Shown here in pieces: positions 1 through 8,199 of a stretch of DNA of 13,647 bases (position 1 is its first letter; each line of letters starts with the position of its first letter). Origin of the DNA: DASRCB01 sp035653295 (GTDB lineage: Bacteria; Acidobacteriota; Terriglobia; Bryobacterales; Bryobacteraceae); NCBI GenBank assembly GCA_035653295.1, contig DASRCB010000405.1, positions 1 through 13,647 of the forward strand, read 5' to 3'. The notes under the pieces are model-generated. The model saw only the letters and a list, made by a program, of their open reading frames with translations, searched no databases and was not told where the DNA came from. The position numbers and the translations under genes were made by a program.

Positions 1-53
1 CCCGGGGCCGGCGGTTTCGCCTGGCAGGATGGCGCTCTGCTACGCCAGAATCG

Positions 54-2015
54 CTACTTCCGAACCAGCACCACCTCCGCCTGCTCGGCCCCTGCCACGT
101 GTCCGAAGAAGTCGCGGACCTGCTTGTACTGGTCCGGCGGCACCGTGGCCGCCTTCACCTCCAGCGATCGCTGGAACAACAAGGCGCCATGATCCACCGT
201 GCATTTCTCCTCGAAGCTGCCGAAGGGAGCGTCCAGTTTCACCGGGTCCGGGATCTCGTCCACATCGAACCCCGCCGGCAGATGCACGCGCACGGTCTCG
301 TGGAAGGCCTCGGAATTCAACACCACGGGATAACGCCGGGTCTTCTCAGCGAAGGGAAACTCGTGCGGACGGCCGGCCATCGCCGGACGAAATACGAGTA
401 GCCGGTTCTGCATCAGCTGGCCAGCGCGATCGGTGGTGAACTCGATGGCTCGCTGCAGCTCGGAGCGGCTCTCCGAATCGGAGACGCTGACGTCTTTTAT
501 CACTGGCGCAGGCACCGATTCAGCCAGCATGCGCTCCATGCGCTTCACGTAGTCGGCATGCGATTCCTGGCTGTAGCGGCGGCGGATGGCCGCAGCCGAA
601 TCGCCGAACAGGTGATCACGGACCTTCACCGCCGCGCCGCCGCCCGCCTCCAGCGTCACCTCTGTCTCGCGCTCGAAGCGGCTCGTGTCCGGCGGCAGCG
701 CCGGGGTGCGCACCAGCGCCCCTTTGTCGCCTGCGATTACCAGCGCCAGGCTGTCCTGTTCGTAGGAAGGAAGCAGGCCCGGAGGAACCATATCGTTGGT
801 GGGATCGAACAGCAGCAGCCGCCCGAGGCCAGGAGGCTCGATCACCGCCGGCGCCTTCGTCTCCGGCGAGACCGCCACGGCCACGATCATGTGATTGAAC
901 TGCCATGGCGAGGGCCATTCGCTGCGCGTGTAGAGCCGGTCGTATGCTTCGATCACCACCGGTTTCGCCTCGATGCCGGCGATGCGCAGCATGGTGCGCA
1001 TCAGGTTCGCCTTGTCCTTGCAGTCGCCGTAGTTCTTGGCGAAGACCTGCGAGGCGGCATGAGGGTGATAGCCGCCGCCGCGGCCCAGCCGGGTCGAAAT
1101 CTCGATGTAATGAACCGTCTGCACGTAGCGGCCGATAGCCGCGATCCGGTCGAACTCGCTTTTCGAGCCGGCGATGAGCTGCCGGGTTTTCGCCACCATT
1201 TCATCGCTCGGATCATTCGTCCCCTCCAGCATCTGTCCCTGGAAACGGGAAACATCCGCCCAGTTGGAAAACGCCGGCCCCGCGTTCTTCACCGGTCCGG
1301 GCGGAAAGAACGAAACGCCAAGCCGCGGGGCGAGGCTGCTCACATTCGGGCTCTCCGGCTCCTCCTCGATGAAGGGCAGATTGCGCATCTCCCACGTGTA
1401 CGTCGATCCGGAGATCGCCGGCTTCACCGCATCGTTGTTGAAGGTGACCCCGTCGGCGCGCCAGCCCGGCGGCAGGTTCAGAACGAAACGGCTCAGCAGC
1501 GAAGGCATGCGGTCCTGAAATTCGAACTCGAACTGCGTGAAAATCGACTTATCCTCGGACACGGCCTCGTATGCGAAGACCGTGCCCGGATCCGCCTCGT
1601 TGGTGGCGCTGATCACGCGATAGCGGTAGTCGTCGTACACGTCATCGCCCGGCATGCCGACGTCCATCACCTTGTCCTTGCCGTACCGCTTCACCTTGCC
1701 CGAGGGCATGATGAGCCACGCCTGTAGCTCCTTCACTTTTCCGGTGCCGTTGAGGTAACTCTCCATGGCCAGCGCTTCCTTCCGGCCCTCCGCCGTCAGC
1801 GGACGCCAGACCTCGCGCGTGGTGATCACCCGCTTGCCGGTGTCGTCGACGGTTACCTCCTGTTCGTGCAGCAGGTGGACGCCGGCGACCTTCGCCTCGT
1901 ATTTCGGCGGAGCCGTTGCAGCCGCGTCGCGCGCCCACTGTGGCGCTTCATCACCGGCTCGCGCCAGCGCGCAGGCCGCCGCCATGAACGCCGTCGATAC
2001 AATCACTGCTCGCAT
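54..2015 (-). CDS. Secreted DUF3857/transglutaminase-like protein with intact catalytic triad
   Basis: The product is 653 residues and is probably exported. The N-terminus is a typical signal peptide, with a hydrophobic stretch at about residues 3-19 and likely cleavage after ALARA near residue 20. A DUF3857-type beta-rich region covers about residues 40-250. A transglutaminase-like core follows at about 270-420: YGDCKDKA gives the putative nucleophile C332, FNHMIVAV gives H375, and LLFDPTND gives D404. A C-terminal beta-sandwich region runs from about 440 to the end. The triad spacing is normal for the transglutaminase/cysteine-protease-like fold. Members of this fold crosslink, hydrolyse or rearrange peptide amides, and the substrate here is unknown. 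The gene is second of a pair, starting 9 nt after the upstream DUF3857 gene. Its Shine-Dalgarno overlaps that gene's stop codon, so translational coupling is likely. The family call is confident; the substrate and biological role are not known. Confidence 0.9.
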   Translation of the reverse strand: MRAVIVSTAFMAAACALARAGDEAPQWARDAAATAPPKYEAKVAGVHLLHEQEVTVDDTGKRVITTREVWRPLTAEGRKEALAMESYLNGTGKVKELQAWLIMPSGKVKRYGKDKVMDVGMPGDDVYDDYRYRVISATNEADPGTVFAYEAVSEDKSIFTQFEFEFQDRMPSLLSRFVLNLPPGWRADGVTFNNDAVKPAISGSTYTWEMRNLPFIEEEPESPNVSSLAPRLGVSFFPPGPVKNAGPAFSNWADVSRFQGQMLEGTNDPSDEMVAKTRQLIAGSKSEFDRIAAIGRYVQTVHYIEISTRLGRGGGYHPHAASQVFAKNYGDCKDKANLMRTMLRIAGIEAKPVVIEAYDRLYTRSEWPSPWQFNHMIVAVAVSPETKAPAVIEPPGLGRLLLFDPTNDMVPPGLLPSYEQDSLALVIAGDKGALVRTPALPPDTSRFERETEVTLEAGGGAAVKVRDHLFGDSAAAIRRRYSQESHADYVKRMERMLAESVPAPVIKDVSVSDSESRSELQRAIEFTTDRAGQLMQNRLLVFRPAMAGRPHEFPFAEKTRRYPVVLNSEAFHETVRVHLPAGFDVDEIPDPVKLDAPFGSFEEKCTVDHGALLFQRSLEVKAATVPPDQYKQVRDFFGHVAGAEQAEVVLVRK

Positions 2016-2021
2016 CGGGTG

Positions 2022-2026
2022 ACCTC
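2022..2026 (-). promoter_or_regulatory. Shine-Dalgarno overlapping upstream stop codon
   Basis: On the minus strand the sequence reads TGAGGTCACCCG and then ATG. GAGGT lies 6 nt before the start of the downstream DUF3857 gene, and its first two bases are the last two of the upstream gene's TGA stop. This arrangement supports the ATG at 2015 and suggests coupled translation of the pair. Confidence 0.7.
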
Positions 2027-4001
2027 AGTTCGCCGCCGTCGTTACCGCCTGCTTGACGGTAATCATGTGCGTGTCCTTCTCGTGAATGGAATCGAAGATC
2101 GCCTTCAGAGTCGCGTAATTCTTCTCCGACACGACCACCCCGCCCTGTTCGCCGAAAACGAAATCACGCGTATACTTGAACGTCCGCGTCCCTTTGGTCC
2201 AGAATGCGCGGGCGGTATAGTGCCCAACCGTCTGTAAGTCGAGCGGCGGCGGCATGTCCGCGTGATCCAGGTCGAAGCCCTCCGGAAGCTGAATCGTAAC
2301 CGTGTCGTTCTCCGACCAGGGGAACTCGAACTGCACGGGGTGCTTACGTTCGGTGGAGGTGTAGCGCGGCGCTTCGTTCTTCTGGAACACCGCGGGCTGG
2401 AAGAAGAGGCGCTTTCCCGTGCGCTGCGCGAAACCGGCCGCCTTCAGATGGAACGACGTGGCGAACGGCTTTTCCGTGTCGGTCAGGTTCTCCACCTTCA
2501 GATCGCTGATCTCCGCCTCGCCGAACTGCGACTGTATCTCTTTCTTCACAGCCTCCGCGATCTGCGCCTCGTTGTCGTCCTCAAAGCGTACGCGCTGCCC
2601 GACAGCCAGATGGCCGGTCAGTTCGATGCGTACGTCGCCTTCCAGCGTTCCATCGTCCGTAAGCTTCAGGTTCGCGGTGCGCCGTTTTACGGAGTCTTTG
2701 GCCAGTGACGCATTGGTCATGACCATGGGCGGGTCCTTGGGATCGCTGACCAGAGCCGGGGCGCCTTCCTCCTGCCACCGCAGCATGCCGAACGGCAGCG
2801 TGGGAACGCCGGGATCGAAGAAACGCCATTTCCCGTTGAGGTTCACGGCCACGCTCCAGGCCGGCAGGAAGTACATGTTGGGCGTGCGCCAGCCCATGAT
2901 GCCGTAGCCCCGATCGCCCGTCCGCGCCATCCGCGCGTCGAAACCGCCGGCGGTAGCCAGCGCCGTGAACAGCAGATCGATGTCGCGTCCGTTGCCGATC
3001 TCCTGCTTCAGCGTGTCGTGAGGGCTGCTGTTCGGTTTGAAGTGGGTGCGCTGCTCGGGCGTGAGGCCGTTATGCGGGCCATTGATGTTGCGCACGTGCG
3101 TGCGGCAGTACTCGTAAAGCCGCTGCAGTTTCTGCTCATCCGTCCCCGGCTTTCCGGTCAGTTCGTCGGCGATGGACCGGACCTCGCCATCCACCTTCGT
3201 TTCCGATTTATACGCGCCGAACAGCTTCCGTCCGTGATCTTTCCAGTATTTCTCCGGCTGAATATCGGCCTTGTCTTCGTAATAGACCAGCATCCAGCCG
3301 CGGACCTCGCGCTCGGCCGGCATGTCCGGCTCCTCTTTGAATGCCGGCATATTGGTCCAGCTCGCGAGCGAAAAGCCATTGCGCTCTTCGGAAAAGCTCG
3401 GCTGCGGAACCTGGAAGACCATCGTTCTCATGTGGAACGGGAACATGGGATGGATCAGCGGCTTGAGATGCACATTGATCGTCTCAACCGGAAACTCCCG
3501 CTGGAGGTCGATGGGAACATAGTTAGCGACCGCCTCTTCGTGGTACTCCTTCCAACCGTATTCCACCACCGCGCCGGGCTCGAGGCCGGGCAGCGCGAAC
3601 GAACGCGCATTCCAGCGAACCCCGCCGCCTTTCATCAGCACCCGATCGAAAATCGCGTCCCTGCCCAGTTCAACGGTTTCGCCGTTCCGCTTCGTGGTGC
3701 GGGCCCAGATGTCGGAAACGGTGGCCCCCTTCGGATACGAAATGTCCACTTTGGCCAGCATGTCCACCCCGGGCTGGTCGAAAATTTTGATCTTCAGGTA
3801 ATGGATCTGGACGCTGTGCGGATAATTGCTGGTGACTTCATCGGCCACGCGAATATCCCACAGAATCGCTTCGGCGTGCGCGTCCTTCTCCACTTTGGGG
3901 GCCGTCGCGGCGAGTTCGGCGGGTGTGACGGGCGGCCAGTTTGCTGCAAACGCGGCCGCAGAGACCGCACACAGGTATATCGGCGCAAACAACGCGCGCA
4001 T
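2025..4001 (-). CDS. Secreted DUF3857 protein with degenerate transglutaminase-like domain
   Basis: The product is 658 residues. A signal peptide at about residues 1-20 has likely cleavage after AAAFA. A DUF3857-like region covers about 40-250, a transglutaminase-like region about 270-420, and a beta-rich C-terminal part follows. Motif-by-motif comparison with the adjacent paralogue shows that the catalytic positions are lost. GDCKDK is replaced by GNGRDI, so the nucleophile Cys becomes G338. The NHMIVAV segment is replaced by PAWSVAV, so His becomes A381. The third residue, D396 in FFDPG, is kept. The protein therefore looks like a pseudoenzyme, possibly a binding partner or substrate-presenting subunit of the downstream active-looking paralogue (inference). 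The start ATG has a strong AGGAGG 5 nt upstream. The stop TGA overlaps the next gene's ribosome binding site. The gene follows the NHL-repeat gene by 96 nt on the same strand. Confidence 0.88.
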   Translation of the reverse strand: MRALFAPIYLCAVSAAAFAANWPPVTPAELAATAPKVEKDAHAEAILWDIRVADEVTSNYPHSVQIHYLKIKIFDQPGVDMLAKVDISYPKGATVSDIWARTTKRNGETVELGRDAIFDRVLMKGGGVRWNARSFALPGLEPGAVVEYGWKEYHEEAVANYVPIDLQREFPVETINVHLKPLIHPMFPFHMRTMVFQVPQPSFSEERNGFSLASWTNMPAFKEEPDMPAEREVRGWMLVYYEDKADIQPEKYWKDHGRKLFGAYKSETKVDGEVRSIADELTGKPGTDEQKLQRLYEYCRTHVRNINGPHNGLTPEQRTHFKPNSSPHDTLKQEIGNGRDIDLLFTALATAGGFDARMARTGDRGYGIMGWRTPNMYFLPAWSVAVNLNGKWRFFDPGVPTLPFGMLRWQEEGAPALVSDPKDPPMVMTNASLAKDSVKRRTANLKLTDDGTLEGDVRIELTGHLAVGQRVRFEDDNEAQIAEAVKKEIQSQFGEAEISDLKVENLTDTEKPFATSFHLKAAGFAQRTGKRLFFQPAVFQKNEAPRYTSTERKHPVQFEFPWSENDTVTIQLPEGFDLDHADMPPPLDLQTVGHYTARAFWTKGTRTFKYTRDFVFGEQGGVVVSEKNYATLKAIFDSIHEKDTHMITVKQAVTTAAN

Positions 4002-4006
4002 GAGTG

Positions 4007-4012
4007 CCTCCT
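4007..4012 (-). promoter_or_regulatory. Strong Shine-Dalgarno AGGAGG
   Basis: AGGAGG on the minus strand sits 5 nt (CACTC) before the ATG at 4001. It is a near-perfect anti-16S match and fixes the start of the first DUF3857 gene. Confidence 0.8.
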
Positions 4013-4097
4013 GAATTCGGAAGAGAAATCCAGCTTATATCGGAACCGCTGGAATATCAATCGGCTATTGCCCCAGGAATCACAGGGGCCGGTACCT

Positions 4098-7000
4098 TTA
4101 CCGAAAGGTCACGTATACCGTGTTCAGCGGCTGCCCATCCACCGACACGTTCACGTTCGACTGGCCCGATCCGGCCAGGGAATGCGGCAAAAGCAGGTTG
4201 ATCTGGTCCAGTCCTTCGTACTGCTGCTGCGCTCCGGCATAGCCGACCTGAAGGTTCACGCTGCTGGCCTGCGCGCTGACCGCGGACAGCTTCGAACGGC
4301 CGCGGATGCCCGTCCCATAGAGCAGCAGCCAGACCTGATCGGACGCCGCGCCCAGGTCGATCGGCGCGGGAACAAGAGCGGTCTGCGTGGCATTCCACTG
4401 CGCCACCGGCTCATACCTCGAGGACCCGTCGGCTTTGATGCGCAGAATCCACGCTGCGGGCAGACCCTTGCCGCTCGCGTCGGCGGTCAACAGCGCGGGC
4501 GCGATCCCCTGCACGAAAATGCTGCCGGAGGAAACGGCGCCGCTGCCGTTCGTTACTGCGACCTGCGCCACGCCATTGGCTGTGCCTGGCGGGACCACGT
4601 AATTGACCTGCTGCGGAGAGACATACGACAGCGCTGCGGTACGCGCCTGACCGGCGCTGTCCGTAACCACCACGCTCGTTCCGCCCAGCAGGAACGGCAG
4701 ATTCAGATCGGTGGCCGGAACTTTCGCCGTGGCCAGATTCGTTCCAAACGCCGTCGCCAGCGATGCCGGCGAGAACTGTACCTCGCTATACGTGGCCGAC
4801 GACACGTTCGTGGCCATCGTGGAGACGCACGACGGCGCGCTGACTTCTTTCAGCAACCGCGAGCCGAGCGGGCACCACTGGTTGCCGGGCAGGAACGGTC
4901 CGCCGACGGAAGCGAGGTTCTTCTCCACCGCTGCGATGCTGGCATCGCACGTCTCCACCGAAATATCCGCGAAGCTGACCGAGGAAGAATCGATGTGATA
5001 ATCCCAGCCGGGGTTGTAGCAGGCCGGAGCTTTGACGACCCTGCCAATGAGGTGCAGCGTACCGGCTTTCCCGGCGATGATTGCGCGTGCTTCCGCGATG
5101 ACCGTGGGGTCCTGAACGCGAAGGACCAGCTGATCGGCCGCCGGCGGGTAATCGATCAGGAAATACGCGTCGGAGGAAATCGCCGGGGCCGCTACCGTTG
5201 TGAACGACGCAACTGAGGAACTCAGCTTCTCGACGCCGTTGCGCGAGACGATACGCCAGTCGTAAAGCGTGGATGGATTCAGCGCCGCGGTGGTGTAGCT
5301 GGTTCCGTTCACGGTGGCGGCGAGCGCCATTGCGGATGCGGGTCCGAGCCAGACCTCGTACGAAGTGGCCCCGCGTGCGGCGTTCCACGTCAACGTGGGG
5401 GTAAGCGTAACATCCGTCGCTCCGTTCGCGGGCGAAGCCGGCAGCGGAGGTAAAAGCGTCCCGTCGACGGCGTCAGTGGCGCTGGCGGTCGCGGTTGCGG
5501 ATCCGCCGCCTGAAACGGAAACCCTGTTCGTGATATTTAATTTCGCGCTGAGCGAAACGTCAGTAAGCACCGTCATGGCCGGATAGCTTGCGCCGGCGGC
5601 GAGCGCATCCGAGCGCGTACATGTACTCCCGGTGCAACTCCAGCCCGAGCCGGACATGGACGTGATGGTGAGTTCGGCGGGCGGATTTTCGGTAACGGTC
5701 ACCGTCCCGCTCGTGCTCGCCGAGGAGGCCGCATTCGAGACCACGATGGACCAGGACGCGCCGGTCTGGCCAGCGGTGATTGTGCCGCTGTACGACTTCG
5801 ATACGGTCAGTACAGGAGTGGCGGAAATCCCCGGTGTGAGCTTGCGTACGACCGACCAGTCGCCCAGGTACACGTTCCCGGACTTGTCGGCCGCGAGCGC
5901 ATGGACCGCGCCGAGACGAGCCGACAACGCCGGACCGCCGTCTCCGGAGTAGCCGAAGTTGGCAGGGAAGCCCGCGATCCGCGTAAGGGAGCCTCCGGTC
6001 GCGTTCCGAATGTCGACTGTGCTTCCGTACAGGCCGACATAGAGAGTGCCGGCGGCATCCGTTGCGATTGCACTGACGGAACAGTAGCCGCCGTCGCAGA
6101 CTTGCAGTGTATTGCGCGGCTGTGCAGCGTTGATGAGGCCGGTCGCGCCAAGGACGTAAACCACGCCTTTGCTGTCGACCGCGACCTGAGTGGGAGTAAG
6201 CGTGCCGCTGTTCAGATCCGTGAGGGTGCTGATTATGCCGTCCGGGCCTACTTTGCGGATTGCGCTGTTAATCTCATCGGCGATATAGACGTTCCCGGAG
6301 CCGTCGACGGCCACGCTCAGCGGATTCCACAGCGCCGCCGCGGTCGCCAGTCCCCCATCGCCCGATGTCCACCCCGGTTTGCCCGTTCCAGCAAAAGTGG
6401 AGATGATTCCGTCCGGCGTGACTTTGCGAATTACTGCATTCAGGCTGTCGGCAATGTAGAGATTGCCGGCGGCATCCACCGCGAGACCCTCGGGCAGGTT
6501 AAGCTGGGCCTTTGACCCTGGACCGCCGTCGCCCGAGTAGCCAAAGTCGCCTGTGCCAGCGACGGTGGTTATCGTCCCGTCCGGCGCGACCTTGCGAACG
6601 CGGCTGTTGAACCCGTCCGAAACATACAGATTGCCGCTGTTGTCGACCGCCAGTCCAGTGACGCGATTCAGCTGAACGTCAGTTGCCGGGACATTGTCGC
6701 CCGAGTAGCAGCAGGTCGAGCCGGCCACCGTCCCGATGTTTCCATCGGCGCCGATCTTCCGGACCCGGTAAGAGTTGTCGGATATATAGAGGTTGCCAGT
6801 GCTGTCGACGGCAACTGAATTCGTGTATCCCAGGTTGGCGCTCGTCGCCGGAATACCGTCCTCGAACTTCTTTCCCCCGCCTGCGATGGTAGTAATGATG
6901 CCTGCTGGCGATACCCTGCGGACTACCTGATTGCTTGAATCGCTGATGTATAAGTTCCCGGCCGCGTCAACCGCGATACCCATCGGAAAAGCCAGTTGTG

Positions 7001-7817
7001 CGCTGGTGGCCTGACCTCCGTCTCCTGAATAGCCGTACGATTTCGCGCTGTTTCCCGCGACCGTCGAAATCGTTCCATCGACGGCGACTTTCCGCACCAC
7101 ATTCGTTGCATCCGAAAAGTAAAGATTTCCGGCAGAATCGACGGCGATGTACTGTGGCGCTATCTCCGCTTCCGTTGCCGGCCCTCCGTCTCCGGAGTTG
7201 TCGCGCCATCCACTGCCCGCGACGGTGCTGATCCGGCCGTCCGGCGCAACCCTGCGAATTTCGCCGTTGTAACTATCGGCGACGAACAGGTTCCCGTTCG
7301 CGTCCACGGCAACGCCCTGAGGATAGTTCAGCTCCGCGCTCGTGGCCTGCCCGCCATCACCCGAATTGCCCGCGTTGCCATTACCCGCAACGGTAGTAAT
7401 TGTCCCGTTTGGAGCAACACGGCGAATTACATTATTGCCCGTATCGGCGATGAAGAGATTGCCCCCCGCATCTACCGCGAGACCCATCGGAAACCATAAC
7501 GATGCGTTCACTGCCGGACCGCCGTCGCCCGCATAGCCGGTTCGGGTCGACGCGCCGGCAACCCGCGTGACCGTTCCCGAAACGTCTGCCTTGAACACGC
7601 AGTTGTCGTCCACGAAGTACACGTTCCCTGATTTGTCGACAGCGAGCGCGCCTGGCCCGTTCAGCAAAGCCTGCGCGGCCGGCGCCGGGGTTACCGGCAG
7701 CGCGCCGCCCGCGACCGTCGTAATGGTGTAATCTCCTGCAGTCCCAACGACGTGCGACAGCAGTAGTAGTGTGACAATTCCGGCGTAACGCCGGATCTGC
7801 AATTTATCCGTTCGCAT
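4098..7817 (-). CDS. Secreted NHL-repeat/FN3/BP74-like protein with Solibacter-type C-terminal domain (TIGR03437)
   Basis: The product is 1239 residues from the chosen ATG at 7817. This start gives a compact signal peptide: MRTDK, then the hydrophobic YAGIVTLLLLSHVVGTAG. An in-frame TTG at 7868 would add 17 residues in front. Neither start has a clear Shine-Dalgarno. Domains in order are as follows. Twelve NHL-type repeats lie at about residues 50-660, typically [G/S][L/V/I]AVDxxGNLYI[A/S]D....VRKV and joined by SGDGGPAT-like linkers. A DUF11/Ig-like beta domain lies at about 668-785, and a fibronectin type III-like domain at about 788-876. A segment at about 881-993 resembles the BP74/calmodulin-binding N-terminal domain. 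A TIGR03437 C-terminal domain lies at about 998-1239 (QFSPASLATAFGTNLA, LSYVSPQQVNYVVP, GLDQINLLLP). NHL propellers usually mediate protein or ligand binding, and TIGR03437 is a Solibacter-family C-terminal module of unknown function, often at the end of secreted multidomain proteins. No catalytic motif is evident. It is likely an extracellular binding or adhesive protein (inference). Confidence 0.88.
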   Translation of the reverse strand: MRTDKLQIRRYAGIVTLLLLSHVVGTAGDYTITTVAGGALPVTPAPAAQALLNGPGALAVDKSGNVYFVDDNCVFKADVSGTVTRVAGASTRTGYAGDGGPAVNASLWFPMGLAVDAGGNLFIADTGNNVIRRVAPNGTITTVAGNGNAGNSGDGGQATSAELNYPQGVAVDANGNLFVADSYNGEIRRVAPDGRISTVAGSGWRDNSGDGGPATEAEIAPQYIAVDSAGNLYFSDATNVVRKVAVDGTISTVAGNSAKSYGYSGDGGQATSAQLAFPMGIAVDAAGNLYISDSSNQVVRRVSPAGIITTIAGGGKKFEDGIPATSANLGYTNSVAVDSTGNLYISDNSYRVRKIGADGNIGTVAGSTCCYSGDNVPATDVQLNRVTGLAVDNSGNLYVSDGFNSRVRKVAPDGTITTVAGTGDFGYSGDGGPGSKAQLNLPEGLAVDAAGNLYIADSLNAVIRKVTPDGIISTFAGTGKPGWTSGDGGLATAAALWNPLSVAVDGSGNVYIADEINSAIRKVGPDGIISTLTDLNSGTLTPTQVAVDSKGVVYVLGATGLINAAQPRNTLQVCDGGYCSVSAIATDAAGTLYVGLYGSTVDIRNATGGSLTRIAGFPANFGYSGDGGPALSARLGAVHALAADKSGNVYLGDWSVVRKLTPGISATPVLTVSKSYSGTITAGQTGASWSIVVSNAASSASTSGTVTVTENPPAELTITSMSGSGWSCTGSTCTRSDALAAGASYPAMTVLTDVSLSAKLNITNRVSVSGGGSATATASATDAVDGTLLPPLPASPANGATDVTLTPTLTWNAARGATSYEVWLGPASAMALAATVNGTSYTTAALNPSTLYDWRIVSRNGVEKLSSSVASFTTVAAPAISSDAYFLIDYPPAADQLVLRVQDPTVIAEARAIIAGKAGTLHLIGRVVKAPACYNPGWDYHIDSSSVSFADISVETCDASIAAVEKNLASVGGPFLPGNQWCPLGSRLLKEVSAPSCVSTMATNVSSATYSEVQFSPASLATAFGTNLATAKVPATDLNLPFLLGGTSVVVTDSAGQARTAALSYVSPQQVNYVVPPGTANGVAQVAVTNGSGAVSSGSIFVQGIAPALLTADASGKGLPAAWILRIKADGSSRYEPVAQWNATQTALVPAPIDLGAASDQVWLLLYGTGIRGRSKLSAVSAQASSVNLQVGYAGAQQQYEGLDQINLLLPHSLAGSGQSNVNVSVDGQPLNTVYVTFR
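5829..7676 (-). repeat. Twelve tandem NHL-type repeats (protein-level), about 50-57 codons each
   Basis: I count twelve units within the secreted protein, aligned on the AVDxxGNLY(I/F/V)xD core. Units 1-9 and 12 are clear. Units 10 (VAVDSKGVVYVLG) and 11 (IATDAAGTLYVGLY) are degenerate. Most linkers carry GYSGDGGPATSAQL-like sequence. The DNA copies are diverged rather than identical, so this is an old protein repeat and not a recent DNA duplication. Confidence 0.8.
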
Positions 7818-7913
7818 TTGGAATAATTCGATACAGAAGAGAACATCGTCCGCGCCGGACTTCGACAACAGCCTGCAGCGTGGCGAAAATCGCCTGATTT
7901 GTCGTGTGCTGCG

Positions 7914-7919
7914 ATTATA
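7914..7919 (-). promoter_or_regulatory. Candidate -10 element for the NHL-repeat gene
   Basis: The minus strand reads TATAAT here within the divergent intergenic region. The bases 16-18 bp upstream do not resemble TTGACA, so the assignment rests on the -10 match alone. Confidence 0.3.
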
Positions 7920-8186
7920 TCGAAGCGCGCCTGCGGCCGTGCATCAAAGCGCTCGGGTGCGGAGAAGTATCGCCGCGGAGCGCGGCCGGTCATTCATGTC
8001 GGGGCGACCCAGAGGCGATGGATCGACGATCCCCCTTCCGCAACAGCGGACGCGGGATGGTAGGTTGAAGGCAGGCCAGCCGGCTACCGCGTTGTAATAA
8101 TGGTCCTGCTCGCGATACCCGAGGGGGTCAAGTTCCTGATCGATGAATAGGTTTTCGGCGACGCGCCGCAGCCGGCGGGATGATCT

Positions 8187-8194
8187 AAAGAGGA
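8187..8194 (+). promoter_or_regulatory. Shine-Dalgarno of the dapA-like gene
   Basis: AAAGAGGA lies 5 nt before the ATG at 8200. It supports that start over the in-frame ATG at 8143, whose extra 19 residues (Arg-rich, MNRFSATRRSRRDD) do not fit the family. Confidence 0.7.
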
Positions 8195-8199
8195 ACACT

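Larger units (their letters stand above)
7818..8199. other. Divergent intergenic region between the NHL gene and the dapA-like operon
   Basis: This stretch of about 380 bp lies between outward-facing genes and must hold both promoters. On the minus strand a perfect TATAAT lies at 7914-7919, but no good -35 sits 16-18 bp upstream of it. It would give a leader of about 90 nt to the ATG at 7817. On the plus strand the best pair I see is the weak TTGTAA (8092-8097) and GATACC (8114-8119) with a 16-bp spacer. I found no tRNA, riboswitch-like pattern, clear operator or credible small ORF. Confidence 0.5.

Noticed and set aside
10..47. Short stem-loops just downstream of the last DUF3857 stop (GGCG/CGCC at 10-21, TGGCG/CGCCA at 30-47)
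   Set aside because: Stems are 4-5 bp without a T tract and such matches are expected by chance in GC-rich DNA.
558..1727. Plus-strand frame (389 codons) antisense to the active DUF3857 gene
   Set aside because: Low-complexity Arg/His-rich shadow of a gene with an intact catalytic triad.
4070..4089. GCCCC/GGGGC inverted repeat between the NHL and DUF3857 genes
   Set aside because: The stem is only 5 bp with a 10-nt loop and has no T tract in the transcribed direction, so it is too weak to call a terminator.
3018..5216. Long plus-strand open frame (732 codons) antisense to the DUF3857 and NHL genes
   Set aside because: The translation is Arg/His-rich with no recognisable domain, runs across two real minus-strand genes and has no ribosome binding site. 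It is a GC-rich shadow frame.
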